The notes under the pieces are model-generated. The model was not told the origin of the DNA and searched no databases. It saw only the letters and a list, made by a program, of their open reading frames with translations. Of a stretch of DNA of 64,000 bases, positions 32,389 to 48,539 are shown piece by piece. This DNA comes from Aphrophora alni. Taxonomy: Eukaryota; Arthropoda; Insecta; Hemiptera; Aphrophoridae. Numbering within the stretch: position 1 is the stretch's first letter; each line of letters opens with the position of its first letter. The translations under genes and the position numbers were made by a program. The stretch lies in NCBI GenBank assembly GCA_963513935.1, contig OY740768.1, forward strand, positions 38,868,368-38,932,367, in the 5' to 3' direction.

Positions 32389-33765
32389 TTTTTATATAAG
32401 TAATATTTGCTGGGATATCTCACAAGTTCAATAAATATTAAATAATTTTAAAACGGTATTACTAATTAAAATACCATCAGTTTTACCTTGAATAAAAAAA
32501 CTAATTTTTGTTATACGTGACAAATTAACGTTTCCGACCAAAACGGCCTTCATGATCTTATTTACCAAAGGAAAATCTGTTTTATTTAAGAAAATTAATA
32601 TCTGGTTTTAAGACAACGTCGCAGGGTTTACTTGCAAAATATCCATCAAAGTTACCTTTTCTACTAAGGCTACACAATAACATAACAATGAAGACAAATA
32701 TACAACAATTTTTCTCCCTTATAAAAAATGTAAACATTATTTAAGTATTTGTGTATCTCTAAATTGTGATCTATGTATATAGAATGACAATCACATGCCT
32801 TCACCTCTGCCCATACCTCTACAAATAGCATCTATGTTTTTTTATTTTTGAAACAAACTTAAAAATAAAAAAATATATCAAATTTCTATAATTTTTGTAT
32901 TTATACGATGATTTTATTTCCATTTCATTTGGTACATAATAATATCTGAAATATTTCTCTTTTTTCCAGTTATGCGCGAAGTACTGCCTGAATCAACTGA
33001 AGATGCCACAGTTCTCAGTATGTGGGTTGTTTGATATAAACCTACCATTTATACTAAAGGTAAAGTTAAAAAGTCATTCGCGAAAGCATGTGTAGATGTG
33101 TACAAACAACAAAAACGTATTTTAGTACACACATGCTATCTCGCACGCCCACCTTACGAACAATGAAAGTAGTCTAATAACAAAAACATTATTTAACAAA
33201 AACAAAGAGAAAAAGAAATACATAAAAAATAATAACTTGAAAATGTTAAACACACTGTTTTTGTTTTAGTTATATTTAAAATATAAGCAGATACAGGTTA
33301 GATATTTTAATCTAAATGCCAATCTGTGTTAAAAATATAATCCAAAAAATATTTCATTAGATTAAAATATGATTGAAAACAATATTTATAGAAAATAGTA
33401 ATTTTGTCTCTTGTTCTTATTATAGGTACCCACAAATTATTACTTGCTTAAATACATTCTATTCTCCTCACATTTATTTTAAAATTCTTACAGAAAACTC
33501 TAAATAGTATTTTATACTGTTACAATTGATTAGTAAAGAATTAAATTTAATCTTATAACCTTCTCAATATAAGAGGTCTGTCAATATATCGTATGAAAAT
33601 CATTATTATTGATTATTATAGTTTACTCCATTAAAAATATTTACAAAACCTAACGTATATTTTAAATATTGTATTAAGCTTAATAACCTTATATGACCAC
33701 AGGTTTAGTTTTGTAACATATATCTAAGGATTTCCCATATCTTAAAACACATTTCTCTATTTAAG

Positions 33766-33805
<40 letters not shown>

Positions 33806-34335
33806 CATTTTGCATGCTTACAAAAATTTTGAATAGCTATCACTATAATATCAATTAAAACAATTATTATGTAGAGAGATAACACAATGTCAACATATAT
33901 TGGTATATTTATTAGTTTGTTTTCGATCAAATATTTGAAAATTTTATTAAAATGAATACCAACACCACATATTTTATTACCAGTGAAAACACATTTTATA
34001 AAAGTATTCATAGTTATTTTTTTATCACCTATATGTAAGTTATCATTAATAGTTATTATGTTTAGTTGTAATTGATAGTTTTTAAATATACTCTAGAACC
34101 AAATCCAACTATTAACAATATTAATTATATTCACAATTTATTATTAATGCAAGTTAAAAATAAATTAGTTTTTTACACAACAAATCTCCATATAGTTTCT
34201 GAAGTAATTATCGCACAACAGTGTTTAGAATAGAAGACATTATGTTTATTTTCTTAATTTAATTATTTGATTTATTTGTTACAGATAAATGGAGTTATGA
34301 TTACATACGCAATAGTCACATTTCAGGCTGCATAA
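29581..34335 (+). CDS. Gustatory-receptor-like 7TM chemoreceptor, gene B (5 exons, 371 aa)
   Basis: This is a paralogue of gene A with the same predicted role, a membrane chemoreceptor channel subunit with unknown ligand. Exons are 29581-29704, 29865-30634, 32192-32272, 32970-33059 and 34285-34335, all with GT-AG introns; the phases match gene A. Exon 1 reads from MTSTKQKNHFWF to KKQQHLQ. Hydrophobic segments lie near residues 46-70, 80-106, 133-155, 163-190, 238-263, 268-290 and 342-371. Hallmarks are YTAPLAKELLISIMCYISEK, CGLFDINLPF in exon 4 and TYAIVTFQ at 362-369. The first intron is only 160 bp, against 985 and 1231 bp in genes A and C. Introns 3 and 4 hold TA/TG and TA microsatellites. 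An AATAAA lies at 34530, about 195 bp past the stop. All exons are open and every splice site is canonical, so the gene is probably functional. Confidence 0.92.
32313..32387. repeat. (TA)n(TG)n microsatellite in intron 3 of gene B
   Basis: About 55 bp of TA followed by about 20 bp of TG, 40 bp after the exon-3 donor. It generates overlapping low-complexity frames on both strands that are artefacts. Confidence 0.96.
33769..33801. repeat. (TA)n microsatellite in intron 4 of gene B
   Basis: About 33 bp of AT dinucleotides. Confidence 0.95.
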
Positions 34336-37119
<2,784 letters not shown>

Positions 37120-37800
37120 CATTTATTTATAGAAAGAAAAAGTAAGATATATTTCAAATATGACAATATTTTTTATTGTACTGTTTGCTCTCAAGAGACA
37201 GTGCTTTAACATAGTTTGAGTTGAGATAAGAATAAATAGATAGCTGCAATTATTATTTGTGACAAATCCGGCACATTGTAAGGTATTAAGGAGATAAGAG
37301 TGCAATAAATGTGCATGACAGTTACCACTGGAATCTCTAACACCATTCACGTTCCTTTTGACTACTTTCTTATTTTAGAGTTAGGGATGCAATTGATGAA
37401 AGAGGTGTAGTAATCAAGATCAATTAACTTAAAGTGGATTAGGTTACCAGTACTTATTAATGAAGTTAATATTTTATTTACTTGTATATTTATGCAAAAA
37501 GTAACTATACACATCACTATGAGGGTTGAGTGTCATCAATGCGTATCATATATTAATTCATATTTATGATTACATTACACATAATTAGTAAGAAATAAGA
37601 ATAATATCTGGATTGCTGAACAATTAAGGGAGCTTTATATTATAATAACCAGGCATATTTTGAATTTTACATGTGTTTAATAAAAGAAGATAACATAAGT
37701 CATAGCAATAAACATTCAATTATTCACTAAAAAAAAAAAAAAATCCGCAAATGAGAAAATATGAACTACATAGATTTTGTTTTATTTTTATTGAGTCTTA
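37120..37800 (+). repeat. Duplicated segment, copy 2 (partner at 24690-25400)
   Basis: Shares CTCTAACACC, GTGTAGTAATCAAG, TCATCAATGCGT and GATTTTGTTTTATT, in order, with 24690-25400. The minus-strand frame inside it (37123-37350) is not shared as an open frame and is not supported. Confidence 0.6.
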
Positions 37801-38209
37801 CAACACAATTGAACATTCAAATTTAAAAGCGTTCCTTTATTGAAAAAAAAATTGATGAACAGTTTGAAGTAAAAAGCAATTTCATTTCCAATTAGCTTTC
37901 AAATCATACATCATACGTCACTTGCAATACGTATGTTGTTGGTTCAAGCAAACCTGAAGAAAATAATAATACCGTTTCTTGAATTACAAGCTTACAGACA
38001 GACACAAAGAGAGACTTTGAGCTTTACGAAATAGGTTCAATTTGAAATGTTTTTTTATGTGTTCTTTCAGATGCTAAAATCTACATTTCACAAATACCTA
38101 ATGTAAAATTTTTATTTTAGTTTATTTTGTTTTTTTGGCATGTAAAATGCGAATAGACATTTTTTGAAGTGCTAGAGAGAATGAATAAATATAATAGTAT
38201 GGTTATTCT

Positions 38210-38345
38210 TTAATTTATAACCAGTGTGTTGATTATATTGCACAAGGATTATTATTTAAACAACCTTTCTCACGAAGGAAGAGTCGGTGTAACGTGGAGT
38301 CCTATCTGAAATTGAATCTGAACCCATTTAAAAAAACTTTACAGA
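38210..38345 (+). repeat. Dispersed repeat, inverted copy of 22695-22830
   Basis: CTCACGAAGGAAGAGTC and CACAAGGATTATTATT lie in the order expected for a reverse-complement copy of 22695-22830. Confidence 0.65.
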
Positions 38346-38550
38346 AAACTGGTTCTAGGAAAAGTATGTACATTTGAATTTAATTCTTGATCTATATTCA
38401 ATTGTATTGATATTTATTTATTATTTGTCAATTATTAATGAGTGTAATATTAAGTTAATGTGAGTTTAGATTTTCCTTATTAAACAAGAAGATTTGTAAT
38501 TTAAAAAAGTAAATTAAAAGGAAAAAAAATTAAATGGCCAATGAAATGCT

Positions 38551-38778
38551 CTACATACCAAAAGCCCTATGTCTTCTGAACTGTATTCTTCTTTGGTTAT
38601 TTTTTTTAAGGAAATTATTGAAACTATGATAAATCAAAATTGCAAAATTTAGTGATACATCAAGTTCAGGAATGACACAAAACTTTCGAATATTAAAAAA
38701 ATCTCTATCAATATCAGCTACTCTATCATAAGTCAAGCATACAAAGTAGTATGTAATTGCAACGAAATCATCTGACAT
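38551..38778 (-). other. Unrecognised 75-codon open frame
   Basis: The frame has a more protein-like composition than its neighbours: mixed acidic residues, a basic C-terminal tail FRRHRAFGM, and few Asn/Lys/Ile homopolymer runs. I recognise no family. It could be a fragment of an old transposon protein or chance. There is no obvious exon partner nearby. Confidence 0.15.
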
Positions 38779-40178
38779 AATCTAATTATCACTTTTGTTA
38801 TTAAACTCATTTGTTTGGATTTATTTATATATTTCTTATTTATTTAATTGTTTTTATTATATATAATTTTGTTTTTTCAAAAACTAAACAAAAAAACAAA
38901 CAAACGATTCTTACAAATTATCAGTTTCTCATCCTGTTTTACACAAGTTGTATTGTCTCCAAAAAGTACACAAACAAAATAGTTTGATACAGCCAATTGT
39001 TTCAAGCTGAAACGCATCAACATGTTTGACTGAAGAATTTTCAAAATTTAAACCAAATATGAATTCTTTTAATGTAGAATTTAATGTAGCTAATGAAGTG
39101 CAACAAAGGAAGTACTTGCCTCTAATTTTATGTATTTTTACACTCCGTAAAGATCAAGGTGAGAATGTGTTAATAGCAAACTACACAACCTTGTAAACGG
39201 TTTTCGATTCCGCAATTGAAATCTGAAAAAATGCGGAAAATAAACTCCGTGAATAGGATGCTGAAATATCGAGAATACAAAATCAATGGATGTCAATTTT
39301 ACCATAAATTACTACCTTCCAATAACGATAAATTCTCAGGTACGTATAAGCTGAGAAGTATTTAGATACGAAAACAAAAACGGATGGAATACATGAAAAG
39401 CACAGAGTAGAAATATTGAACACCACCAGAAAGCTATAAATGTTGCTTCAAATCAACATAGCAAAACAATAAGTTTTCTATAAAAATAACACAAAACTTC
39501 ATGTTAAATGATATTGCAGTAAATATTTTACTTATTCTTAAAATGGGAAACAGCTCATTCTCAAATTTAAACATGTAAGAAAGGTGTTTGGTACAATGAA
39601 CTAATGTGATCGATTGATAGTTAGATGTTATACAATTATATATATTTTGTAATTTTATAATAGAAACCATAAAAAACACCTTTATACGCCATTCGAAATT
39701 AATCATACAGGTATTACTTTTTGGAATGGAAATCAAAAGGAATATGTCAAAAGTAAAAAATCAAATTAGTTTTGATTATAACTTTAGTAAAATAAGATAT
39801 ATAAGCAGTACAGTTTAATATAAACAGTCGTTATACTAATAAAATGTTTATTCAAGTTGTATGCTTTAATTATTATTACTTATCTTTTTGGGGTAAAATA
39901 AAGGACATAACTTTAATTTTAGTCTCTATGTAAAATGTTATTAAGGATATACTGTGATCGTACTTTATTCTGATATATTTTTTCATTCCTACATTTTGTC
40001 TTACTGGAATATACTCAAAATTATATGTCATAAGGATCTAAGGACATAATAAAGCTATTGATATTTGACAACTCAGAATTTCGATTAAGCAAGACGTACA
40101 TTATTATTTTCTTAATGTTCTGTTCTTATATGTTTTTTTTCCTGTTCGTTCCACTTTAGTTTATCCTCCAAGCAATAG

Positions 40179-40700
40179 CTATATTCCTGACGTAGTGTCG
40201 TATACAGATTGAAGTGTGACAATGGCATATGTAAACATAATTCCAGTAACCTACAACAACGAAAGCAGATGATTAAATATAGTAACCAAACAATAATTTT
40301 TACAATAACAGTAATTGCTAAGAGTAATATTAGTATTGTATTGATAATGAATTTCAATTAAATCTTTGTTTTAGAACCGTTAAAATACATTAATCACATA
40401 GAAACATAATATTTACTACCAGTTTATTTGCTACGTCTTGTTAAAAAATATATAATACTTTCATGCACTAAGAATACAATAGTGACAAATAAAAAAGTAG
40501 TGGAATTACATATTTTAATTAAATATTTGAACATATGAGTCAGAACAAACTCTTAAATCTAACAAATATATTGATATTATGTTTAGGTTAACATGTAATT
40601 GTCGCCTAATTTTTATTTATAATTTGTAGAATTCATTGACCATTTAAAATAAATTTATAATATGAAGTTCAATTTAAACAAAACTTTTAAAACAATTTTT

Positions 40701-40737
<37 letters not shown>

Positions 40738-43700
40738 GATATTTATCGGCATTTTAATTTTGCTCATAAATTGTATGGTTTTATAATAATGGTTCACGGC
40801 AAAAACTAAGATTTTTAAGTGATAATTATTTGAATACTATTCATTGAGAAAAATCTGTAAACTGGAAAGGTAATATTAATTTCATCCGATACAAAAAATT
40901 AAATGCTCCTTAATAAGCTATTTCTTAGCTAATTAATAAGCTAAGTTATTAATTTTTAAATAATAAAAAGAACAGATATGAATTCAAACAGGCGTACTGG
41001 GAGCTCCTCAAAGTAATGTATACAGACTGGCACACTAGACAACTAAATCAGGTGGCAATATACACAATATTTATATAAAGTCTTGGGTTTGCTTTACTTC
41101 ACACATTTTTAAAAGGTGCTTTTATTTATTAAATCAGTAAAGTTTATTTAATTACGTTAAGTTTATTTATGAAATAGGTAAATAATAAATACGTTTTTCT
41201 TAATTGGAAATTATATTAATAAGTATTAAATAGTATTATTAAGTATGACAATTTATAAATATTAATAGTAACATATCTACAACAACAATCAAAGGATTTC
41301 TTCCATTAAGTTATTTAAATTATTCATTTTTGGATGAAACGATACAAATTTCCTAGATAGATTGTTTATACTTTTATTTATGTTGTGAGATATTTTTTAA
41401 CAATTTACAATGTATTTGATGGAAACTAATAAAACAACATTACTTGTGTTTGTATTTTACAGTTAAGTTTGATTTTTTAGATTAATAAATCTACATTTGT
41501 TTTGTTGATGAAAGTACATTATTTAATTCCTAATATATAACATATAAAATATACGGTAATCAACTATCTTTTTGTTGTTGTTGCTCATGCTCTAGATCTG
41601 TTAAATGTCTTCTCCATCTTAAGTTTCAGATGTTTAAAATGAAATTCAATTTAATATACATGTCTATTTACTTGCCACCTACTAAAAAATAACATAATAT
41701 GTTTATCCTTTTGTGTAGTTTATATACGAGTGATTTTGTGAATAATAACTACCTTCAATGTAAATGGTATGTTGACATTAAATAACCCACATCCTGAGAA
41801 CCGTGGCATCTGCAATTGGTTCAGACGGTACAACGTGTGTAACTGAAACAAGTACACTGTAAGATCTAAGATGTTTATTTTGAAAGTTGAAATTGAAAAT
41901 AATTAAGATTTAAGTAAAAATAATTCAATGTAACATGTTTACTGAATGTCCTAAACTTCTCAAAATGGCATATAACCTTTAATTATCAATGGCATAAGTT
42001 ATATATTACGTAAGTTAACAAGAGACAGAAAACTCAAAAATTAATATTTACTATATATTCTTTTTGACTGCTTATTTCATATTTAGATTCACAATGATTA
42101 TTACACAGCTTGCAGTTACTCAAATGAATAAATAATGTAATTTTTTATCATGTAATTTTATCCAGATGATGATTGTTTTTATGTTTAACCGGTCTCCATT
42201 TTGTATAGAAACAAGATAATAACTTGAAGTAATAAAGAACATTTTCTTTTCATAAATAAGATCATTAAAATTACGTGTAGAGTTATTGTTTAATATTTGC
42301 GCTATTTTAAAAATGTGTACGTTACCTCAACTAATAAGGTATTTTGATTAAAAGGAACTCAAGAGGTATTTGACAGTTTATAAACATGTCAGATACCCAG
42401 ACCACTAGCTATGTATATATGTGCAATATATTTTCACTTCTCACCATTTTCTTATCACCACTCTTACGTATCTTAGTCTTCCAAATTATTCGTATAGAAT
42501 GCAACTCTAAATTAATTTCATGGTCCTGAAAATAAAGAAAAGCATAACTAATAAAGTCTATAGTAAATAGTTTAAGTAAAAATAATTTACTCATACAATT
42601 GCGAAGTTTTCAAACTCAATTTTGCTGATTACGTGCACAAATTAAATAAATAAATTTCTAGCAGAACATTGTTTTCAATTATAGTTTTACATCTATACAA
42701 AATGTAAAACACAGGGATGGTGAACTTTACCATAAATCAATCTAATAGTTTTTGTCGAGAATTTTACATTTCCGAGGGACACCTATCCTCCGAGAAACTT
42801 CCGGAGGAGAGATTTGGACTACACAGGTCTTCAAGTAATGGGTGTTAATTTTTGATAATATTTCGCTTACAATTTTTAATTTTTATCAAAATCTTCTTCT
42901 TCTATGACACATCCATACGAAATGTAACTTTAAAAAATGGAAATAATTTTACCACCTGATATTATATAAACAGTTTGATAGACAGAGAGTACATTAATTA
43001 ATTATTAGAGAGAAAGATAATGGAAAACAGTTAGTTAAAAATGCTGTAACAGCAGCATTTTTACACAAAGATACGCTATTTACTTACTATGTATAGTGTT
43101 ATTTATTTAATACAAATATAAATATTTAGAGTATAAATATATTCCTTCTGAAATCGGGTATTTCAGAAATTCAATAATGTGTATAGGGTGTTTATTACAA
43201 CGGTGAAATATTATATTGTCAAATTTAGTTATCATTTACATATTTCCAAGGAGAGAGTAATTTAAACAATGTGGTATTAATTTTTAACTTAATCTGGATT
43301 TGGAATCAAGTACTGTACTTATCAAAATTTTAATACTTTTTCGCATTTATTTCCATGTTCGGAGTAAGCTTTAAAAGTCTACTTTTAGTAAGGATAATCT
43401 AAACTCATGTTAATGTTTAATAACATATTTGGAATTTACTATTATGAGTAACCGCTTAAATAATAAAAATCTTAAGTATACGATTTTATATTAAAGCTAA
43501 TTTTCTATCTTTCATAATGTATTTTTTATGTTATTAGAAATCTGTAATATAAATAAAATTATTTCTTTGTTTTTGTGATTGTTTTAACAAATGAATATAT
43601 TCACATTTAATATAATGTTAATGGTAGAACACGTAGCCTTCTAAAGATAAATCAAGATGTTTTGAAGAAAACACTTGTTATATATTTTTATAGGTGCACA

Positions 43701-46700
43701 TATATGTCTAGAAGAACGATATAGAAAGAAAAAAAAATATGTAATGTTTAAGTGGAACTCGTTAATCTTCTTATTCCTTTTATTTTTGTCTGAAATATAT
43801 CTTTTCTAAAAGAAAATTTTGATTGAAATTAATAAAACCATTCATGTTCTACCACAAAAGAAAGTCTAATACTGAAAAAATTATTAATATTAAAAAAAAA
43901 ACACTCTTAATTAGTATGACGTTTAACAACATTCAGCCATGTTACAGATTAACATATTAGGTACCCTAATTCTATTTTTAAAATTATTACTTAATGATAA
44001 AATAATTGTATTAATATTATTGTTTTTCGGAAATTTGTCATCAACTGTGTTTACGAAACAATACACGACGTTTCGAAAGTATAAATCAGCTCCCGTTATC
44101 AAGTGCTTAACTTACAAACTAAAACATTCTAAAGTTTTAACTGTTGAAAGCGATGGAATTATAACGCGTTCAAAGGCTAGGAAATTAAAAGAGAGGACAC
44201 TGTAGGCGTTAACTACTGGTTTCTTTAACTCTCCCCCCTTCCAGCTGGCAGATGTTTGACGACCGTCAGTTGTTCTGTGACTGGTTGTGAACGGACGTAT
44301 TTTGGTTGGTATTTGTCAGTTGCTGTGTACTCCGTTCATGATCTCTTTTGACTTGTGGTTTCATTATAACATGTGAGTTTTTTTAGTTTTTGATCGATCA
44401 GGGTTGGTCCTGGGTGGTTTTTCATTAGGTTTAGTTTCTGAACATAGGTCTAGACATCTAGGGGTGTGTTCTGCCTGCATGTTTTAGTTTTTAGTTTGTA
44501 AGTTAGGCACTTGATAACGGGAGTTGATTTATACTCTCGAATCGTCGTGTATTGTTTCTTATACAAAGTTGATGGCAAACGTCCGAACAAACAATAATAT
44601 TATTTAATATTTCCCTAACCCAAATAGACCAAGTTATTTTAAAACTGATATATTAAAAGTTATACCTAATGGAAACATGAAATTGTACATTAAAAATACA
44701 CTTTAATTATACAAAGATACGAATAATGATTTACTTGTTAACATACCTCATTAAGAACCTGTTGACATCTGTACGCAACAAATACTAGTCGAATCAAAAC
44801 ATTACATATGTAGGCTACTGAGTTCCGTAATATTGAATATTTTGCTATTTTTAGTGAGAATATAACAAAGAATGCATTTAAAATGGAATGAATAATGTAA
44901 TCAAAGAAAATTGTTACAAAATCTACTCTAAAATGATTTTTTATTAGTTCATTTAAGACTTGTACTTCCTCAAGATCTGCCATTATTTTTTCAAGCTTAT
45001 TTAAAGAAGCGCTATTTAGTTCAATTTCACTCAAAGTATGTAATTGATTTTTGATAACATTATACGATCTTTCTGATACGTAACACATGACAGATATCAT
45101 CAGTTCCTTTGCAAATGGAGTTGTATATACAAAGATATATATGGACTCTCGAATTGCATCAGAAATATTATTGGTAACAAATAAATAAATTCCCTGGATA
45201 AACATTGATAAATGAAACAACATAAATGCCATAAAGCATTTAGACGAAATATGGTTTTTCTCTATCAGGATATTGTATAATTTGTAAAACTGTGTGCATA
45301 AGTCCAAAAACAATCTCCGATTGTAGAGAAACGAAGTTAGAACTGAGCATAATGTACTGATATAATGAAAATAAACTAAAATAATCAACAAATGAATGAT
45401 GTAAGGTGTTGATTCCCATTTCAATAATTTAACTGATGAGTGAAGGCCATAAACAGCGACAATTACTTGTAAAACACTCATTATGTACCCTACATAGCAC
45501 GATGCCATTGGACTATCTGTAAACATCAAAGTAAATATTTAATTTTTATAACAAACTAGCTTTAAAATATATTCAAGTTTGTACGTTATCTGCTATGACT
45601 GTTATAAGTAATCAGAAAAATAGTCACGCAATAACAGTTGTATATAGAGTAAAATATTTTGAAATGTTTTATTCACTATTAAATATTATATGGCTTATAT
45701 ATGCATATATTAACGAATGTGGAATAGGCAACTGCGTCTTTGCATCAGCTACGTTATCTGCACTGTTCATCGTGCGGACTTGTTAATTAAACTAAACTCT
45801 AAAAGTAATAACATATGTAACAAGTATCATAGTTTTATTTAAAGACTACTAAAATCACTAGATTAAAATGGAAACAAACTAAGTATTAAACAATCGTAGA
45901 AACACCAAGTTGTTTACATATTTTTAAGAAATGAAAAACCTCTATGGGAACCACCTCTTGATAAAGTATTGCATTTAGTAGAGATTTACACTCGAAATAT
46001 TCCACTTTAAACAGCTAATTTCTATAACGTACAATGTTACACAAAATTGGTAAATGAAAATTGTTATATATCTTTTGAAAAGTATTTAATCAATTAAACA
46101 AATATTATACCATTCATTGTTATTGAAATATTTTTAAGAGTTCAAAATGTTATATAGCACATAATATTGACTGAATTATTTGTTGTAATTCATTGTCAAA
46201 AACGTGACACATGTTAAAAAGATGAAATGAAATGAAAATATTAATACAAATTATAAGTGCCGAAAAAAATGGGAAACTAGCTAGTTTCCATCAGGATTGT
46301 AGTTAATGAGTTGAATAAATCTATCCATAATTGTTATAGCGCTTATAGTGACAATTCATTTGCATTAAAATTGTGTGATGACCAGAATATCGGTTAACAC
46401 GACTTATTATTGTCCATAAATTACAAAACACATACACATAATATACATGCGTACAACTGAAATATAATAGCAAACAATAAGTTATAAATTTATTATTATT
46501 AATTTTCAAATTAATAAGATGGATTTATTAAAAATTATACGATCTGTGAACTGATCAGATTACTTTCCATAAATTTCTTAGAAATTACCTGTCTACAGAA
46601 ATATCAAAATAATATTTTTTAACAAAATATATCACTTTCAAATCAACATTCAAATAAACCTCTAGACCCAATCCACTGGTGAAAAATAATTATTTAACTT

Positions 46701-46871
46701 GACAAATACACACTTTTATTAACTATTAACTATAAAATGGACCTTACCTTTTAGATTGTGTTGCTTTTTTGTAAGATTACCTGTATATTTTACATGCAAC
46801 ACTCCAGAAAATCTACAAAAGTAATACAATAGTAAAAAACAAAAATGAGTTCTTCGTTGTGCAGACAACAT
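40179..46871 (-). CDS. Gustatory-receptor-like 7TM chemoreceptor, gene C (5 exons, 378 aa, inverted)
   Basis: A paralogue of genes A and B on the opposite strand. Exons in transcript order are 46871-46748, 45516-44747, 42525-42445, 41842-41753 and 40250-40179. Introns are GT-AG with the same phases. Exon 1 starts MLSAQRRTHFCF and ends KKQHNLK. Exon 2 keeps DSPMASCYVGYIMSVLQ, the stretch YTTPFAKELMISVMCYVSER, and IELNSASLNKLEKIM. Exon 3 reads DHEINLELHSIRIIWKTK. Exon 4 ends CGLFNVNIPFTLK. Exon 5 encodes TYAIVTLQSVYDTTSGI: the F of TFQ is L, and the tail is seven residues longer than in gene B because the stop lies further downstream. Intron 2 carries the 536-bp inverted-repeat element. All exons are open, so it is probably functional, though the altered signature leaves some doubt. 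Confidence 0.9.
40703..40734. repeat. (TA)n microsatellite in intron 4 of gene C
   Basis: About 32 bp of AT dinucleotides. Confidence 0.95.
44039..44574. mobile_element. Terminal-inverted-repeat element, about 536 bp, in intron 2 of gene C
   Basis: The left arm 44039-44124 and right arm 44489-44574 are reverse complements with few mismatches. Shared words from the outside in are CATCAACT, GAAACAATACACGACG, ATCA-CTCCCGTTATCAAGTG and CTTACAAACTAAAA. The interior (44125-44488) is GC-richer. The plus-strand 88-codon frame starting at 43939 runs through the left arm and stops inside the element (44205). Its end, ITRSKARKLKERTL, is coding-like, but no family is recognised. Read inward from the right arm, the sequence forms a hairpin ending near CGAAACG (see findings). 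Confidence 0.82.
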
Positions 46872-47631
46872 ATTTAAGATTCTCCCAATGTTCATTCTAG
46901 TCTATTATAAGTGTTTTGTATTATTGAGTTTCAATTTGAATGAGCTATTAAATTTATAACATAAACATCACCTAACATAACGTGGCACATATTTATAAAA
47001 ATACATTCCCTAACAAATGTCAAACAATAATAATTCTAAACAATTTTCATATCAAAACCTAATGACACGCTCTTAGATTATTGTCACTTATGAAGAAGCA
47101 ATTTATTATACTAAACTTTTATATCCTATCTGTAAAAAATAAAATGAGGTTTTTTTTTTTTTCACTGCTAAAATCCACATTGTAGGATAGTAATTAATTA
47201 ACTATTATGAGCACTCATAATAAAAAAAATAGTTTTTCTAAACACGTCTAAATAAAATTTCAACAACTCCTTATGTTGTAGTTTTGATGAGGTACATGTG
47301 TCTCTAATAAATAAACCGTTTAAACTAAATGTTTTACTTCTGGTCAGACTTCTTCTGAAATTTCTACATAATGGAAAAATTAATATATCATGTAGTCCAA
47401 CACAATAACTATTTAGGTGTTCTGATAATTCACAAACAATAATGAAGACCATCATTTATGCTGTAAAAGGACCCAGAATGAAATTGTGAAGAAGGCCAAC
47501 AATGGTTCACATTAAGGGTGTGTATAACTGAAAACCTCAACCAGTAGGACAACATATATAAATATAGGTCTAGAATGAAAATAAAGGAAATTGAAAACAA
47601 ATAAAAACAAAAGTGGTACGTTTTAATATTG

Positions 47632-47632
<1 letters not shown>
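46872..47632. other. Upstream flank of gene C; one ambiguous frame
   Basis: This region would include the promoter of gene C. A minus-strand frame at 47198-47455 contains FSLNGLFIRD, which vaguely recalls the GLF motif of receptors, preceded by a CTTTTACAG acceptor-like site. A stop lies directly after that site, and nothing else aligns with genes A-C. Confidence 0.25.

Positions 47633-47668
<36 letters not shown>
47633..47668 (-). repeat. Poly(T) run, probable retroposon tail on the minus strand
   Basis: 36 consecutive T. The following 47690-47910 partly resembles 1880-2110, so this may be the poly(A) tail of a minus-strand retroposed repeat. No target-site duplication was recognised. Confidence 0.5.
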
Positions 47669-47672
<4 letters not shown>

Positions 47673-48539
47673 TAATTGTTTTTCTACATCTAATTTATTC
47701 CCCACTTCTATTACTGTTCATCATTGTTGAAGTTGTAGCTAAAAGTTCTTTGTACTGTCACTACCTCTATAGCTTTTATTATTCTTAAGCAGATACACCA
47801 GCAATGTAAAGTTTCTATTGTTGTAGGCTCAAATAGACATAAAGTCTTATGAATGTTTTAAAAGGTTAGGTTTACGAACAAAAAACAAAACAAGTTACTT
47901 AGCCAGCCTCGTTTTCACGCCTCCACTGCGTTACACATGTTTACATGTAGAGAAGATTTCACTTGCTATACATGTAACGGTGCCTCGGCTCTGGTGAGGT
48001 TTATAACTTTGCGATATCTAGACTTTGCGATTATCAACGATTTAGATAAAAAATATAAATTTTTCAAATTACAGTTGATATCTACATAATGTGAAAGATT
48101 AACACAATTCTATGTCTAAATGTAGTTTTTTAAGTTAAACTGTTTACTGGTTTTGGATTTTTGGGTGACTTTGTAAAGTGTCAGGGATAGAAATTAAATT
48201 AGTATCTTATATTAGCTAGAAATTCAAATAAAAACAAATTGGTAAACAATTTTTAGTAAATTATAAAATATATAATCGAGTTTAATATGTTGACCGTCAC
48301 CGTAATATGTAGCACCATTTTAAATTTTTGTGTTTAACATGTTTTACAAATTAGAGTTGCAATCCTAAATATTCAGTTATAATAAAAAAAAAAATTCAAG
48401 ACAGCTTGTACATACAAATGACTCAGGTATACAGAATTTGTTTTTAAATACAATTTAAATACAATTTCTAAATTTAATATTAACAAATATAATGACATAA
48501 TTTAGTAAGTTGTTATTGTTGGTCATATCACTTCCTGGA

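Larger units (their letters stand above)
37801..40178. other. Downstream flank of gene C, no gene recognised
   Basis: Contains the partner (38210-38345) of the inverted repeat at 22.7 kb and two minus-strand frames (38551-38778, 39434-39736) without recognised domains. Confidence 0.4.

Noticed and set aside
32220..32434. Overlapping frames on both strands with Thr-His and Ile-Tyr runs
   Set aside because: They are the TA/TG microsatellite in intron 3 of gene B plus translated exon 3 or its reverse. Only exon 3 (32192-32272) is real.
39434..39736. 100-codon minus-strand frame downstream of gene C
   Set aside because: The composition is that of random AT-rich sequence and no motif was found.
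40112..40357. 81-codon hydrophobic minus-strand frame
   Set aside because: It overlaps exon 5 of gene C in another frame and is a shadow.
42409..42594. 61-codon minus-strand frame taken as a gene
   Set aside because: Its middle is exon 3 of gene C (42445-42525). The ends are intron read-through.
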